Below, one piece after another: positions 25,787 through 34,830 of a stretch of 64,000 nt of DNA (its first letter is position 1; each line of letters begins with the position of its first letter). Source of the stretch: CALLMM01 sp964429855 (GTDB lineage: Bacteria > Armatimonadota > Chthonomonadetes > Chthonomonadales > CAJBBX01); NCBI GenBank assembly GCA_964429855.1, contig CAYSDM010000001.1, positions 62,001 through 126,000 of the forward strand, in the 5' to 3' direction. The notes under the pieces were generated by a model. It was not told the origin of the DNA. It saw nothing but the letters and a program-made list of their open reading frames with translations, and did no database searches. The translations under genes and the position numbers were made by a program.

Positions 25787-26833
25787 ATGAAAGCAATGAT
25801 TCTGGCTGCGGGAGTCGGTTCACGGTTGGATCCTCTAACCCGCAACCTTCCCAAGCCTCTCGTCCCGATTGTCAACCGCCCCGTGATGGAGCATATCGTC
25901 GTTCTGCTGGCTAAACACGGTTTTCACGATATTATGGTGAACCTTCACTATCTGGGAGATCAGATAGAGAGCTTTTTCGGCGACGGCAGGAATCTGGGGG
26001 TTAATATACACTACTCCTATGAGGATCAACTCTGGGGAGACGCGGGCAGCGTCAAGCGCGTGGAGGAGTTCTTCAAGGATGAGACCTTTATCGTGGTTGG
26101 CGGCGATGACCTGGCGGATATTGACCTGACCCGGCTGGTACGCACCCACCGCGATAAGAGGGCGCTGGCGACCATCGCTCTGTCACTGGTGGACGACCCC
26201 TCCGAGTACGGAATCGTTCTGATGAATGAAGAGGGGCGGATCACCCGGTTTCTGGAGAAGCCGAAAGGCGAGGTGATCTTCTCCAATACCGCCAATACGG
26301 GCGTCTATGTCTTCGAGCCGGAGGTGTTCGAACTGATCCCACGCAACACCTTCTACCTGTTCGGAAAGCAGTTCTTCCCGCAGATGCTGGAGCAGCGGCG
26401 TCCGCTCTACGGTCACCTGACCGCTTCCTACTGGAAGGACGTGGGCAATCTGGAGGTCTACCAGCAGACACACTACGATGCGCTGGCAGGGCGCGTCGCC
26501 ATGAATTTTCCCATGAAAGAGGTGCGAAAGTATGTCTGGATCGGGGACAATGTGGAGATAGACCCGTCGGCGGAGATCGGCTACCCGGTCGCCATCGGCA
26601 ACGACTGCCGTATTGAAGCCGGGGCGAAGGTGCTGGAGAACACCATCATCGGCAACGGCTGCGCGGTAGAGCGCGGCGCGGTCGTCAAAGAGTCGATCCT
26701 GTGGGACGGCGCGGTGGTGATGCGCGATACCTGGCTGGAGCGGTGCGTGGTCGGAAAAAACTGTCATGTAAAGACGAATGCCGCCGTCTTTGACGGGGTC
26801 ATCGTCAACCCGCTGCGCGCCGGAAACGGCTAA
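25787..26833 (+). CDS. NDP-sugar pyrophosphorylase with left-handed beta-helix domain
   Basis: A 348-residue enzyme, the fourth transferase of the cluster. 'AMILAAGVGSRLDPLTRNLPKPLVPIVNRPVMEHIV' is the nucleotide-binding N-terminus, 'WGDAGSVKRVEEFF' the base-specificity loop (unlike the GTAGA form of its neighbour), 'VVGGDDLADIDLT' the metal site, and 'ITRFLEKPKGEV' the sugar region. From about 250 hexapeptide repeats run to the end ('WIGDNVEIDPSAEIGYPVAIGNDC'). AAGGAG lies upstream of the ATG. A strong terminator follows. Glucose- or mannose-1-phosphate are likely substrates. Confidence 0.88.
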   Translation: MKAMILAAGVGSRLDPLTRNLPKPLVPIVNRPVMEHIVVLLAKHGFHDIMVNLHYLGDQIESFFGDGRNLGVNIHYSYEDQLWGDAGSVKRVEEFFKDETFIVVGGDDLADIDLTRLVRTHRDKRALATIALSLVDDPSEYGIVLMNEEGRITRFLEKPKGEVIFSNTANTGVYVFEPEVFELIPRNTFYLFGKQFFPQMLEQRRPLYGHLTASYWKDVGNLEVYQQTHYDALAGRVAMNFPMKEVRKYVWIGDNVEIDPSAEIGYPVAIGNDCRIEAGAKVLENTIIGNGCAVERGAVVKESILWDGAVVMRDTWLERCVVGKNCHVKTNAAVFDGVIVNPLRAGNG

Positions 26834-26853
26834 ACCACCCGCTCGGTTTTTTC

Positions 26854-26896
26854 AAACATCCCCCTCTCAAAAAGAAGGAGGGGGATGTTTGTTTTC
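26854..26896 (+). terminator. Intrinsic terminator of the sugar-nucleotide cluster
   Basis: AAACATCCCCCTC (26854-26866) pairs perfectly with GAGGGGGATGTTT (26878-26890), 13 base pairs with an 11-base loop, followed by GTTTTC. It is the clearest rho-independent terminator in the window. Confidence 0.9.
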
Positions 26897-26968
26897 ACGG
26901 GGCAGGAACCTGTTCTGGGAGCGCGAAACTCTTAAGAAAAAGATATTTCTGCCGGGAGAATCTGGATC

Positions 26969-28054
26969 ATGGCACATCTCTTTGGTCGAAACTATACGCG
27001 CTCAGAACTGCTTCAGTATGTGGGCGACATCTCCCAGATCGCCCGCGTTAAGCCCTGCCGTCTGGCGGAAGGCTATGAGGAGGGCGTCCTCGCGCTGGAT
27101 GTTACCACCGGCGGCGGTCTGGACTTTACCGTGCTTGGCAGCCGGGGACTGGATATCTCCGCCGCCCGTTTTCATGGACGCTCACTGGCATGGCGATCTG
27201 CCACCACCGACCGCCATCCCGCCTACTATGAGCCGGAAGGTCTCGGATGGCTGCGCTCCTTCTACGGGGGGCTGGTGGTCACCTGCGGCTTGACCTGGTT
27301 CGGCGCGCCGGGAGAGGATGAGGGGAAGGAACTCGGTCTGCACGGGCGAGTCAGCAACACCCCGGCGACCAACATTCACTGGGAAGGACACTGGGAGGGA
27401 GACGACTATCTACTGACCGTTACCGGAAAGGTGCGGGAGGCGATTGTTTTCGGGGAGAACGTCCAGTTGACGCGCCGAATCTGGGCGCGTATGGGCGAAA
27501 ATCGGCTCTTTCTGGAGGATGCGGTCGAGAACCTGGGGCATAAACGCACCCCGCATATGATTCTCTATCATATGAACCTCGGCTTTCCGGTTGTCTCTGA
27601 GTTCTCCCGCCTGATCGCTCCCACTGTGACCGCCGAACCCCGTGACGCCGACTCGGCGGTGGACGGCGAGAACTTCGCCCGGATGCATCTGCCGACTCCG
27701 GACTTTCCGGAGAAGGTCTATTTCCATACGATGAAACCGGATCTCGCCGGACACGTCACGGTGGCACTGGTGAATCCAGAATGCGACGGCGGGACGGGGC
27801 TGGGCGTCTACTGCACCTACCAACAGGCGGAACTGCCCTGCTTCACCGAGTGGAAGATGATGGGACAGGGGACCTATGTGGTCGGGGTCGAGCCGGGCAA
27901 TGCGCGGGTGATGGGACGGGCAGCGGAGCGCAAGGCAGGAAGACTCCAGTATCTGGAACCAGGAGAGCGGCGCGAATATCATCTGGAGATCGGCGTCGTC
28001 AGCGGACCCGAACAGATTGCCGCGCTGGAATCCGCTGTGAGCAGCCTGCGATGA
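26969..28054 (+). CDS. DUF4432 family protein (aldose 1-epimerase-like fold)
   Basis: A 361-residue protein of the DUF4432 group, a galactose-mutarotase-like beta-sandwich. 'TTGGGLDFTVLGSRGLDISAARFHGRSLAW', 'SFYGGLVVTCGLTWFG' with a following 'LGLHGRVSNTPA' (His near residue 125, where epimerases keep a catalytic His), and 'PHMILYHMNLGFPVVSE' are typical. Some members are annotated as aldose epimerases, but the activity of most is not known. A GGGAGA site precedes the ATG. The stop overlaps the next gene's ATG by 4 bases. Confidence 0.85.
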   Translation: MAHLFGRNYTRSELLQYVGDISQIARVKPCRLAEGYEEGVLALDVTTGGGLDFTVLGSRGLDISAARFHGRSLAWRSATTDRHPAYYEPEGLGWLRSFYGGLVVTCGLTWFGAPGEDEGKELGLHGRVSNTPATNIHWEGHWEGDDYLLTVTGKVREAIVFGENVQLTRRIWARMGENRLFLEDAVENLGHKRTPHMILYHMNLGFPVVSEFSRLIAPTVTAEPRDADSAVDGENFARMHLPTPDFPEKVYFHTMKPDLAGHVTVALVNPECDGGTGLGVYCTYQQAELPCFTEWKMMGQGTYVVGVEPGNARVMGRAAERKAGRLQYLEPGERREYHLEIGVVSGPEQIAALESAVSSLR

Positions 28055-29169
28055 ACGCCTCTTATCATCCCATACCCGCGCCGCCCCGGAAACCGCCGCT
28101 GGAGTCGATTGCCCATCACTTCACCTACTTTGCCCGGCAGGTAGGTGAAGGCTACTCGCCGCTCTACGAACGGTTGGCGCTAGGCTGCGCCGCCGACACG
28201 GAGATGCTCAAACTCGCCTCGCAGGCATCGCCCGATCAACCCATCCCTCCGCTGCTCTTTGCCGCCGTCTACCACCTGCTGTTGAAGGGGGAGAAGCATC
28301 CGCTTGCCGGTTTCTACCCGCTGCTCAAAGCGGAGCCGCCGAGAACCGATGATCCCTATCCGCTCTTTCGTAACTTCTGCCGGTCGCGGCATCTTCAGAT
28401 CGAGGCGATCCTCCGAACGCGGCGGGTACAGACGAATGAGGTCTCCCGCTGCGGCAGCCTGCTTCCGGCGTTCGGACTGATCGTCCGCATGACCGGGGGA
28501 AGACCGATTGCGATGATCGAGGTCGGAGCGAGCGCCGGACTGAACCTGCTCTGGGATCGGTACGCCTACGATTTTGAGGCAGGCGGACGGTATGGCGTCT
28601 TGGACTCGCCGGTGCAGGTTCGCTGCGCGCTGCGAGGCAACCTGAAGCCGCCCTTCCCGCCGGTCTTCCCGACGATTGCGGTGCGCTGCGGCATAGACCT
28701 CAATCCGATAGATGTGCGCGACCCGGAGGCGGCGCGGTGGCTGCGGGCGCTGGTCTGGCCCGAACTGGCGGAGCGCGCAGAGATGCTCTCCAGAGCGATG
28801 GAGATGATCCAGGAGGAGCCGCCGGATATGGTTGCCGGAGACGCGCTGGAGAAGCTGCCTTCGGTGGCGGCCTCCGTTCCCGATGGACTGCCAATCTGTG
28901 TCTTCCACTCTTATACGATCAATCAGTTCTCCACTTCGGCGCGGGAGCGATTCCGGGAGATTCTGCAGGAGATCGCCCAACAGCGAGAACTCTACCATGT
29001 GGCGCTGGAGTGGCAGATGGGAGAGGATTTTGCCACGCTCTCCTGGGAGACGTTCCGGGAGCCGCAGGCGGCTCCGGTGCGGCTTGCCGCCTGCCATCAC
29101 CATGGACTCTGGCTGGAGTGGCTCGATCCGGCTACGGCTGCGCCAGGCGCAGCGGATTCTCTCGACTGA
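28051..29169 (+). CDS. DUF2332 family protein
   Basis: A 372-residue protein. 'RCGSLLPAFGLIVRMTGGRPIAMIEVGASAGLNLLWDRY' in the middle is the DUF2332 hallmark; the GASAG loop resembles a nucleotide- or SAM-binding glycine loop, and 'VVAGDAL'-like and 'CVFHSYTINQFS' segments follow as in Rossmann methyltransferases. Function is not established for the family. The ATG at 28051 overlaps the DUF4432 stop (ATGA). The 3' end overlaps the convergent GH127-like gene by 38 bases. Confidence 0.8.
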   Translation: MNASYHPIPAPPRKPPLESIAHHFTYFARQVGEGYSPLYERLALGCAADTEMLKLASQASPDQPIPPLLFAAVYHLLLKGEKHPLAGFYPLLKAEPPRTDDPYPLFRNFCRSRHLQIEAILRTRRVQTNEVSRCGSLLPAFGLIVRMTGGRPIAMIEVGASAGLNLLWDRYAYDFEAGGRYGVLDSPVQVRCALRGNLKPPFPPVFPTIAVRCGIDLNPIDVRDPEAARWLRALVWPELAERAEMLSRAMEMIQEEPPDMVAGDALEKLPSVAASVPDGLPICVFHSYTINQFSTSARERFREILQEIAQQRELYHVALEWQMGEDFATLSWETFREPQAAPVRLAACHHHGLWLEWLDPATAAPGAADSLD

Positions 29170-31027
29170 AGGCGACCGGCGAAAAGCCTTTTCCCGGCAG
29201 CCAGGTGCGGTAGGGATTGCCCGCCATGCCCGCCGAGGCGAAATCGCACAGGGTGATACCGTTGCCCTGCGCGTCCGCAAAGCGCAGCAGGAGGAGGGGC
29301 GCATCCTGCGTCTTCAGGAACGCGGTCTCTCTCTCCAGCGTCTGCGGCGCGCGGCGCAGCATCTCCGGGGTCAGCGCGGGCAGGCTCTCGGCGGTATGCG
29401 TATCGAAGCGGGGATCGTAAGCCATCAGGATCGGTCCGCAGTAGACCGAGGCCTTCCCGGCGGATTCGCGCTCCCCGACCCACAGGCGCGGGGAGAGGTC
29501 TACCGTCATCTCGATCCGATCCTCCTCTTTCCAGACACGCTCCAGCCGCAGATAGCTTCCCGGTTTTACCTCCGAAACGGCTTTGCCGTTCAGCTTCACC
29601 GTTGTTTTGCGCGACCAACCCGGAATCCGCAGCGACAGCGAAAACTTCTCTTCCCGCTCCGGCTGAATGCGAATTTTGACAACTCCGTCCAGCGGGTAGC
29701 GGGTCTCCTGAATGATCTGTACGCGGTTTCCGGAAACGAGCGAAACGCGAAATCGCGACGGACCGAGGTAGTTGAGCGCGATTCCATCCGGGGCGCGCAT
29801 GACCGCCCATTCGGAGAGCAGTCCCAGCCCGCGCGGACCGTTGACGGAGCAGCAGTTGAGTTCTGGACTTCCGGGACGCGCCTGAAAGACGATCTCGTGC
29901 GCGGAGGCTTTGCGCTCGCCGTCCATCGGGGTGTTGTAGGTCCACCAGCGCCCGGAGGGGCTTTGCGCTCCCAGAACCGCATTCCACGTGGATATCTCCA
30001 GTTCATCCGCGGCGCGGGAGTCGCCGGTCATCCGCAGCATATCCAGCGTGATAGTCATCCAGGCAATGGTGCAGCAGGTCTCGATGGCGCGCGGATCGTA
30101 GGGATTTCCGGTCGCCTGCTCGCCGGAGGAAAAGCCGCCGGTGCTATGCCGATCCCCTTCGAGTATTGTCCACCATATCTGCTCATAGGCGCGTCGGTAC
30201 TTCGAGTCGCCGGTGATAAAGTAGAGTTCGGCGATCCCCTGCACCCCGTGAAGACTCTCCCACCGGGGTTTGGGGGTCTGATAGAAGGGCTTTCCGGCAA
30301 GCGAGGCGCGAATGTAGTCGCCGGAGGGCGGCGTCTCCCAGTCCTTCTCTATCGCCTGCGCCATCCGCAGGTAGCGCGGCTCGCCGGTCTCCCGATAGAG
30401 CAGCGTGAAGATGTGGATACTGGACTGATTCATCTCTTCGGAACCGGCTTGCAGCGCGCGCCGGTTCTCGTCTAGAAAGTAGCGGCAGAAGTAGTCGGCG
30501 CAGCGTCGGCAGGCGGCGAAGGCGCGGGCGTCGCCCGTCTCCCGGTACCAGAGGTAGAGACCCAGCATCACATGATATTGTCCCCACAGGTCCCACAGCC
30601 CCGGTCCGACCATCCGCGCCTCTTTCGGAAAAGGACCGAGGTAGCCGTCGGAATCCTGGGTTGAGATCAGATCGGCGACGAACTGCCGCAGATGCGTCTT
30701 GAGCGCGCGGCTGCCGGTGATGCGCCAGGCTTGCGTTGCCGCCGTCAGGTACTTTCCGGCAAACTCCCCCGACCAGGGCAGAAGATCCCGGCGCGGCGGA
30801 CGATCCCGGTCGCGATACATCTGCAGCATGGCGGGATTGGCTCCGGGCGCGATCAGCAGCCAGTGCCGTTCATTGACCTCCAGTCGCCTGCCGATCTCGC
30901 CTCCGAACGAAAACTCCGTCCGCTCCAGCCGCTCCAGCGCAGGCGAAACGGCTGCGGCGGGCGGATGAAACTGCGCGGTCATGATTCCTCCTATGCCGGC
31001 AATCGCCAGTAAAAGTGTACTGTGCAT
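29132..31027 (-). CDS. GH127-superfamily (DUF1680-like) glycoside hydrolase, probably exported
   Basis: A 631-residue protein only distantly like the first GH127 enzyme. A short hydrophobic N-terminus (LLLAIAGIGGIM) suggests export. The barrel part includes 'DSDGYLGPFPKEARM', 'WGQYHVMLGLYLWYRETGD' and 'RAIETCCTIAWMTITLDML' (Glu-x-Cys of the metal site), then 'LNCCSVNGPRGLG' for the second Cys pair; the C-terminal half is beta-sandwich ('FSLSLRIPGWSRKTTVKLNGK'). The start may be ATG 31027 or an in-frame ATG at 30982 that has AGGAGG just before it and would remove the signal. A good promoter lies upstream. Confidence 0.85.
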   Translation of the reverse strand: MHSTLLLAIAGIGGIMTAQFHPPAAAVSPALERLERTEFSFGGEIGRRLEVNERHWLLIAPGANPAMLQMYRDRDRPPRRDLLPWSGEFAGKYLTAATQAWRITGSRALKTHLRQFVADLISTQDSDGYLGPFPKEARMVGPGLWDLWGQYHVMLGLYLWYRETGDARAFAACRRCADYFCRYFLDENRRALQAGSEEMNQSSIHIFTLLYRETGEPRYLRMAQAIEKDWETPPSGDYIRASLAGKPFYQTPKPRWESLHGVQGIAELYFITGDSKYRRAYEQIWWTILEGDRHSTGGFSSGEQATGNPYDPRAIETCCTIAWMTITLDMLRMTGDSRAADELEISTWNAVLGAQSPSGRWWTYNTPMDGERKASAHEIVFQARPGSPELNCCSVNGPRGLGLLSEWAVMRAPDGIALNYLGPSRFRVSLVSGNRVQIIQETRYPLDGVVKIRIQPEREEKFSLSLRIPGWSRKTTVKLNGKAVSEVKPGSYLRLERVWKEEDRIEMTVDLSPRLWVGERESAGKASVYCGPILMAYDPRFDTHTAESLPALTPEMLRRAPQTLERETAFLKTQDAPLLLLRFADAQGNGITLCDFASAGMAGNPYRTWLPGKGFSPVAFSRENPLRLAQP

Positions 31028-31068
31028 GGGTTGTTGCGCGTCCTCTGAAAGGGGTCTTTACAGCGGAA

Positions 31069-31097
31069 ATTATAGCGATTGTGAGCAAGCGTGTAAA
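31069..31097 (-). promoter_or_regulatory. Promoter of the second GH127-like gene
   Basis: On the minus strand TTTACA (31092-31097) and a consensus TATAAT (31069-31074) are separated by 17 bases. The predicted start is near 31062, about 35 bases before the ATG at 31027. Confidence 0.8.
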
Positions 31098-31103
31098 GCA
31101 AAA

Positions 31104-31136
31104 AGAGAGGTCTACCCCTCAGGGCGCGACCTCTCT
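31104..31136 (-). terminator. Terminator of the YbaK-type gene
   Basis: AGAGAGGTC (31104-31112) pairs with GACCTCTCT (31128-31136); on the minus strand the stem is followed by TTTTTGC. It lies 20 bases past the YbaK stop and just upstream of the next promoter. Confidence 0.8.
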
Positions 31137-31156
31137 TCCCGCGTAAAATCCGAAAT

Positions 31157-31627
31157 TCAGACACGTCGTCCAAAGTTCACCACTTTTGGCTGCACCAGTC
31201 GTTGATAATCGCGAAACGCCATCTTGATCGCCTCCCGGTGCGTTCCGGCTTCGAAGACGATCTCCTCATCTTGCGTCAGGCTCTGATCCACATAGACCGG
31301 CACATTGTAGAGATTGCCGAACGGGGGCATCGCGCCCACCTCGCAGTCCGGGAATAGACCGGCAAACTCCGTCTCCTCCGCGAGTATCGCATGCTCCACG
31401 CCCGCAGCCTGCGCCAGCGTCTTCAAATGGATCATATGGTTGGATGGCAGGACAGCCATGAGAAACTTTCCGTTTGTCCGAACCATGACCACCTTTGCAA
31501 GCTCTTTACCGGGGACATGCAGCGCCTCAGCGATCTCTCTGGCGGTGTAGGTCTCATGGTGCTTCAGCACATGGTAACGCACCCTGTGCTCATCGAGGTA
31601 GCCCTGCAGCTTTGCGGAGATTGACAC
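31157..31627 (-). CDS. YbaK/EbsC (prolyl-tRNA deacylase-like) protein
   Basis: A 156-residue protein of the YbaK/ProX editing family, which clears mischarged aminoacyl-tRNAs in trans. 'KVVMVRTNGKFLMAVLPSNHMIHL' carries the conserved Lys for substrate binding, and 'CEVGAMPPFGNLYNVPVYVD' is the GxxxPxG signature. The start at GTG 31627 has AAGGAGG 8 bases upstream; a GTG at 31636 would sit inside that site. A promoter (31651-31679) and terminator (31104-31136) bracket it, so it is a single-gene unit. Confidence 0.9.
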   Translation of the reverse strand: MSISAKLQGYLDEHRVRYHVLKHHETYTAREIAEALHVPGKELAKVVMVRTNGKFLMAVLPSNHMIHLKTLAQAAGVEHAILAEETEFAGLFPDCEVGAMPPFGNLYNVPVYVDQSLTQDEEIVFEAGTHREAIKMAFRDYQRLVQPKVVNFGRRV

Positions 31628-31650
31628 CGTTATCACCTCCTTCCGCTATC

Positions 31651-31679
31651 ATCATACGCCGCTTCTTTTTACAGGACAA
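31651..31679 (-). promoter_or_regulatory. Promoter of the YbaK-type gene
   Basis: On the minus strand TTGTCC (31674-31679), 17-base spacer, TATGAT (31651-31656). The predicted 5' leader is only about 17 bases and starts at the ribosome site. Confidence 0.65.
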
Positions 31680-31696
31680 GACGCATTCTGTCTGTA

Positions 31697-32935
31697 TTAT
31701 TCCGGCGTTTTCTGCTCCAGACGGAAGTGGCGCAGGGCGGGCGCCCGGCTGCCGACCCAGAGCGCGGAGAGCACGCAGCCGATACCTCCCAGAATCACCG
31801 ACCAGTCCGCGCCTACCCAGCGGGCGACGACCGCCGCCTCGATCTCTCCCAGACGTGGACCTCCCATAAAAAAGATCATGTTGACTGCCGTCATGCGCCC
31901 GCGCAGACGATCTGGCGTCACAGTCTGGCGGATCGTCTGGCGCAGGATGGTGCTGACGGTATCGGTGAGACCGGTGAGGGAGTAGGCGAACCAGGTCAGC
32001 CAGAACAACCGGGACGCGCCGAACAGAATGGTTGCACCGCCATAGAAGAGCACTGACAGCAGAATCACATGCCCCTGCCGAATGACGGGAGGGCGCACCG
32101 CCATCACCGCGCCGGCGATCAGTGAACCGACCGCCGGCGCGGCAGCCAGATAGCCGTAGTGCTCCGGCCCGACTTGCAGAACATCAGTGGCAATCACCGG
32201 CAGCAGCGCGTCGGCGGAGGCGAAGAAGGTCGCCAGAAAATCCAGCGTAATCGTCCAGACCAGAATAGGCGTCTTGCGAACGAACTCCAGCCCTTCGCGC
32301 AAAGCGCGTAAACTGATCTCCGGCCGCTCCTCTGCGGAGTGTTCTACATCGGGCGGTCTCATCATCAGCAGAGCCACAATAACCGCCAGAAACGAGAGCG
32401 CGTTCAGGAAGTAGGTGGCGGAAATCCAGTTGTTTTTAATGAGAAAACCGGCGGCGACCGGTCCGGAGATGGTCGCGACCCGCATCATGACGGAGTTCAG
32501 GGAGAGCGCGTTCAGCAGGTGATCGCGTGGAACCAGATTGGGGATGAGCGACTGCCGCGCCGGATTGTCGAACGCCATCGCCGCCGCGCCTGCCGCTGAA
32601 AGCAGATAGATGCTTAACGCGCTGATGGAGTGGGTCTGAGTCAGCAGTCCCAGAGCCAGCGCGACCACCGTTAACACGCTCTGAGTCGCCAGCATGACGC
32701 GCCTTCGATTCCATGCATCTGCTACCGCTCCGCCCAGCAGCGAGAAGAGAACAATTGGCACGATGCGGAACAGACCGACCAGAGCAATGGCAACCTCTTC
32801 ACGGGTCAGTTCCCACAGATGCCAGTTGATCGCCCAGAACTGCATCTGCGACCCGATGGAGGAGATTCCCTGCCCCAGCCACAGCAGTCGGAAATCACGC
32901 GAAGCCAGCGCAGGGAACCGATTTCGCCAGTCCAT
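31697..32935 (-). CDS. MFS transporter (MFS_3 / enterobactin-exporter type)
   Basis: A 412-residue membrane protein with about twelve segments. 'RDFRLLWLGQGISSIGSQM' at the start, 'LLGGAVADAWNRRRVMLATQ' (the MFS loop 2-3 motif), 'NPARQSLIPNLVPRDHLLNALSLNSV' and 'QTIRQTVTPDRLRGRMTAVN' are typical of the MFS_3 group that includes EntS-like and macrolide exporters. It probably exports a small molecule. No ribosome site is clear before the ATG at 32935. The neighbours do not indicate the substrate. Confidence 0.88.
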   Translation of the reverse strand: MDWRNRFPALASRDFRLLWLGQGISSIGSQMQFWAINWHLWELTREEVAIALVGLFRIVPIVLFSLLGGAVADAWNRRRVMLATQSVLTVVALALGLLTQTHSISALSIYLLSAAGAAAMAFDNPARQSLIPNLVPRDHLLNALSLNSVMMRVATISGPVAAGFLIKNNWISATYFLNALSFLAVIVALLMMRPPDVEHSAEERPEISLRALREGLEFVRKTPILVWTITLDFLATFFASADALLPVIATDVLQVGPEHYGYLAAAPAVGSLIAGAVMAVRPPVIRQGHVILLSVLFYGGATILFGASRLFWLTWFAYSLTGLTDTVSTILRQTIRQTVTPDRLRGRMTAVNMIFFMGGPRLGEIEAAVVARWVGADWSVILGGIGCVLSALWVGSRAPALRHFRLEQKTPE

Positions 32936-33069
32936 CCGGGAAGAAGCCTTTACGAGGGGAGTAGTGAGATAGTTCGCCGTTCTGCATCTAATCCCCTCTG
33001 TGCGAGATTACAGGGATATGACTGGCATCTGGTGAAACTGATAGCCAGTTTTTCGCGGGCAGGCAGCGC

Positions 33070-34830
33070 ATGACATTGCGGGAGGCGGCAGCGACAGAAA
33101 ACAGGGCGGTTGTCAACGCGCCGGGAGAAGGCGCGTCGCTTCGTCGCCTCTGGCATATCTGGACGGCAGTGATTGCACTGGGGTTTATCGCCTATCTGTT
33201 TCATGGATATGACTCCGATGAGCTTCAGCACCTGCATATCGCCTGGCGGATCGGACAGGGAGAACTGCCCTATCGAGACTTTTTTGAGCACCATCCACCG
33301 CTTTTTCCCGCGATCCTGGCGCCGATCTTTCGCTCATTTACGGAGGCGGACTTCGCGACCCTGCTGCTATCGCGCGGGATCGCGCTCGGAATCAGCCTTC
33401 TGTGTATTCGGATGCTCTATCTGCTTCTCCGACGATTTACCTCTCCAATGGCTGCCTGTCTGGGAGTAGGGGCGATGATCTCCCTGCCCGTTTTCGGACG
33501 CTCCGCGATGGAACTGCGCCCCGATGTTCCGGGACTGCTCTCGATTCTTGGCGCGACACTGATTCTGGCGCAAAATATGCAGCCCGGTAAAATGACGGGG
33601 GCGCGCCAAGCCTTTTTCGCCGGAACGCTCTTCGGCACGGCGTTCTGTTTCACGCAAAAGGCGCTGATCCCGCTGATCGGCGTATGTTTTTGGATGGCAG
33701 CCCTCTGTCTGTTTGCGTCGGCGAAATCGGAAGAGCGTCGGCATAGAATCGCGGCGGCGCTGGCGTTTCTGTCAGGCGCGGCGCTGGTGGTCGGGATCTG
33801 CGCGCTGCTGTTTGTGGCGCAGGGAGCCGGAAGGGAGTTCTGGGAGTACGTTATAGCAATCAATCTGCGCTGGAAGCGGATCGCTCCGGGATGGCACTGT
33901 ATGCCGGAGACGCTCCTGCTCTGTTTCCCGCTCTTTGTCTTCGCGCTGACGACGCTTCTGCGTATGCTGGAGCAAGGACGCGCGCTTCTGCGCGAAGCCG
34001 CGCCGGAATCGCTGCTCGGCGCGCTCTTGATTTCGGGGATTGTGGGGCAGTTCACCACGCCGATCCCGACATGGCAATCCGTGTTTGTGTTTCTGGTTCC
34101 CTGGACCGTCTGCCTGTCGGCAATGCAGATGGCGCGCCTTGCTTCTGAACAGGGGTCACTGCGAGCCGACCGTTTCCGGCTGCTGGCTGCCTCCGCGATG
34201 GTTCTAAGCGCAATGACCTGGGTGAATACGGCAATAGGAGTGATTGCCTGGAACGTCATCGCGCTGATCGGCTGGCGGTTCTGGCGGCGCGCCGGGAGCG
34301 TTCAGGCGCGTATACGCTGTCTGATGGCGATGGCGCTCACGCCGGGGTTGATCTATCGCTTCGGCTTTTCTGCGGATCAGTTTTATCGGCGAGAGTATAT
34401 CGGACAACAGCGGATGGTTCGCTATCTGACGGCGTACACTGCCCCGCAGGAGCCGGTTCTGCATCTCTGGCCCGTGCTGCTTCCCTTTCGTCCAGCGGCG
34501 ACCCAACACTGGTTTGCGACGCTCGATACGCTCAACTCGCTGGCGGACATACAGATGGAAGCGGAGTATATCGTCGCGCTGGAAAGCGGAAAGGCGCGCC
34601 TGATCGCCGTGAATCCGCGTCACATGGAGCGGTTTCTGCCGGGATTTGCCCGTTATCTGGAGACGCATTGCCGCCAGCTGTCGGACGCTCCTTCCACGAG
34701 GGATCGTCTGATCGTCTATGAATGTCAATCCTCGCTCCCCCCCTCGCCGGGGCGTGTAAGTCTAATATCAGGTATTGAGCCGGGCATCCAGTCCGGGGCG
34801 TGGAACCATGGGAGCATTGCCACCTACTGA
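33070..34830 (+). CDS. GT-C-fold membrane glycosyltransferase (PMT/ArnT-like), 3' end altered by an IS remnant
   Basis: A 586-residue polytopic protein. The first periplasmic loop after TM1 has 'GYDSDELQHLHIAWRIGQGELPYRDFFEHHPPLF', with the acidic DxDE and the HHPP pair typical of GT-C enzymes using polyprenyl-phosphate sugars (GT39/GT83-like). Ten or so more membrane segments follow and a soluble C-terminal part after about residue 440. From about residue 560 the frame enters the ISKra4-derived element, so the last 26 residues are element-encoded and the native stop is lost. The function of the truncated end is unknown; the catalytic region is intact. Confidence 0.75.
   Translation: MTLREAAATENRAVVNAPGEGASLRRLWHIWTAVIALGFIAYLFHGYDSDELQHLHIAWRIGQGELPYRDFFEHHPPLFPAILAPIFRSFTEADFATLLLSRGIALGISLLCIRMLYLLLRRFTSPMAACLGVGAMISLPVFGRSAMELRPDVPGLLSILGATLILAQNMQPGKMTGARQAFFAGTLFGTAFCFTQKALIPLIGVCFWMAALCLFASAKSEERRHRIAAALAFLSGAALVVGICALLFVAQGAGREFWEYVIAINLRWKRIAPGWHCMPETLLLCFPLFVFALTTLLRMLEQGRALLREAAPESLLGALLISGIVGQFTTPIPTWQSVFVFLVPWTVCLSAMQMARLASEQGSLRADRFRLLAASAMVLSAMTWVNTAIGVIAWNVIALIGWRFWRRAGSVQARIRCLMAMALTPGLIYRFGFSADQFYRREYIGQQRMVRYLTAYTAPQEPVLHLWPVLLPFRPAATQHWFATLDTLNSLADIQMEAEYIVALESGKARLIAVNPRHMERFLPGFARYLETHCRQLSDAPSTRDRLIVYECQSSLPPSPGRVSLISGIEPGIQSGAWNHGSIATY

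Noticed and set aside
28832..30475. 547-codon plus-strand frame opposite the second GH127-like gene
   Set aside because: It crosses the end of DUF2332 in another frame and lies antisense to an enzyme with clear Cys/Glu motifs.
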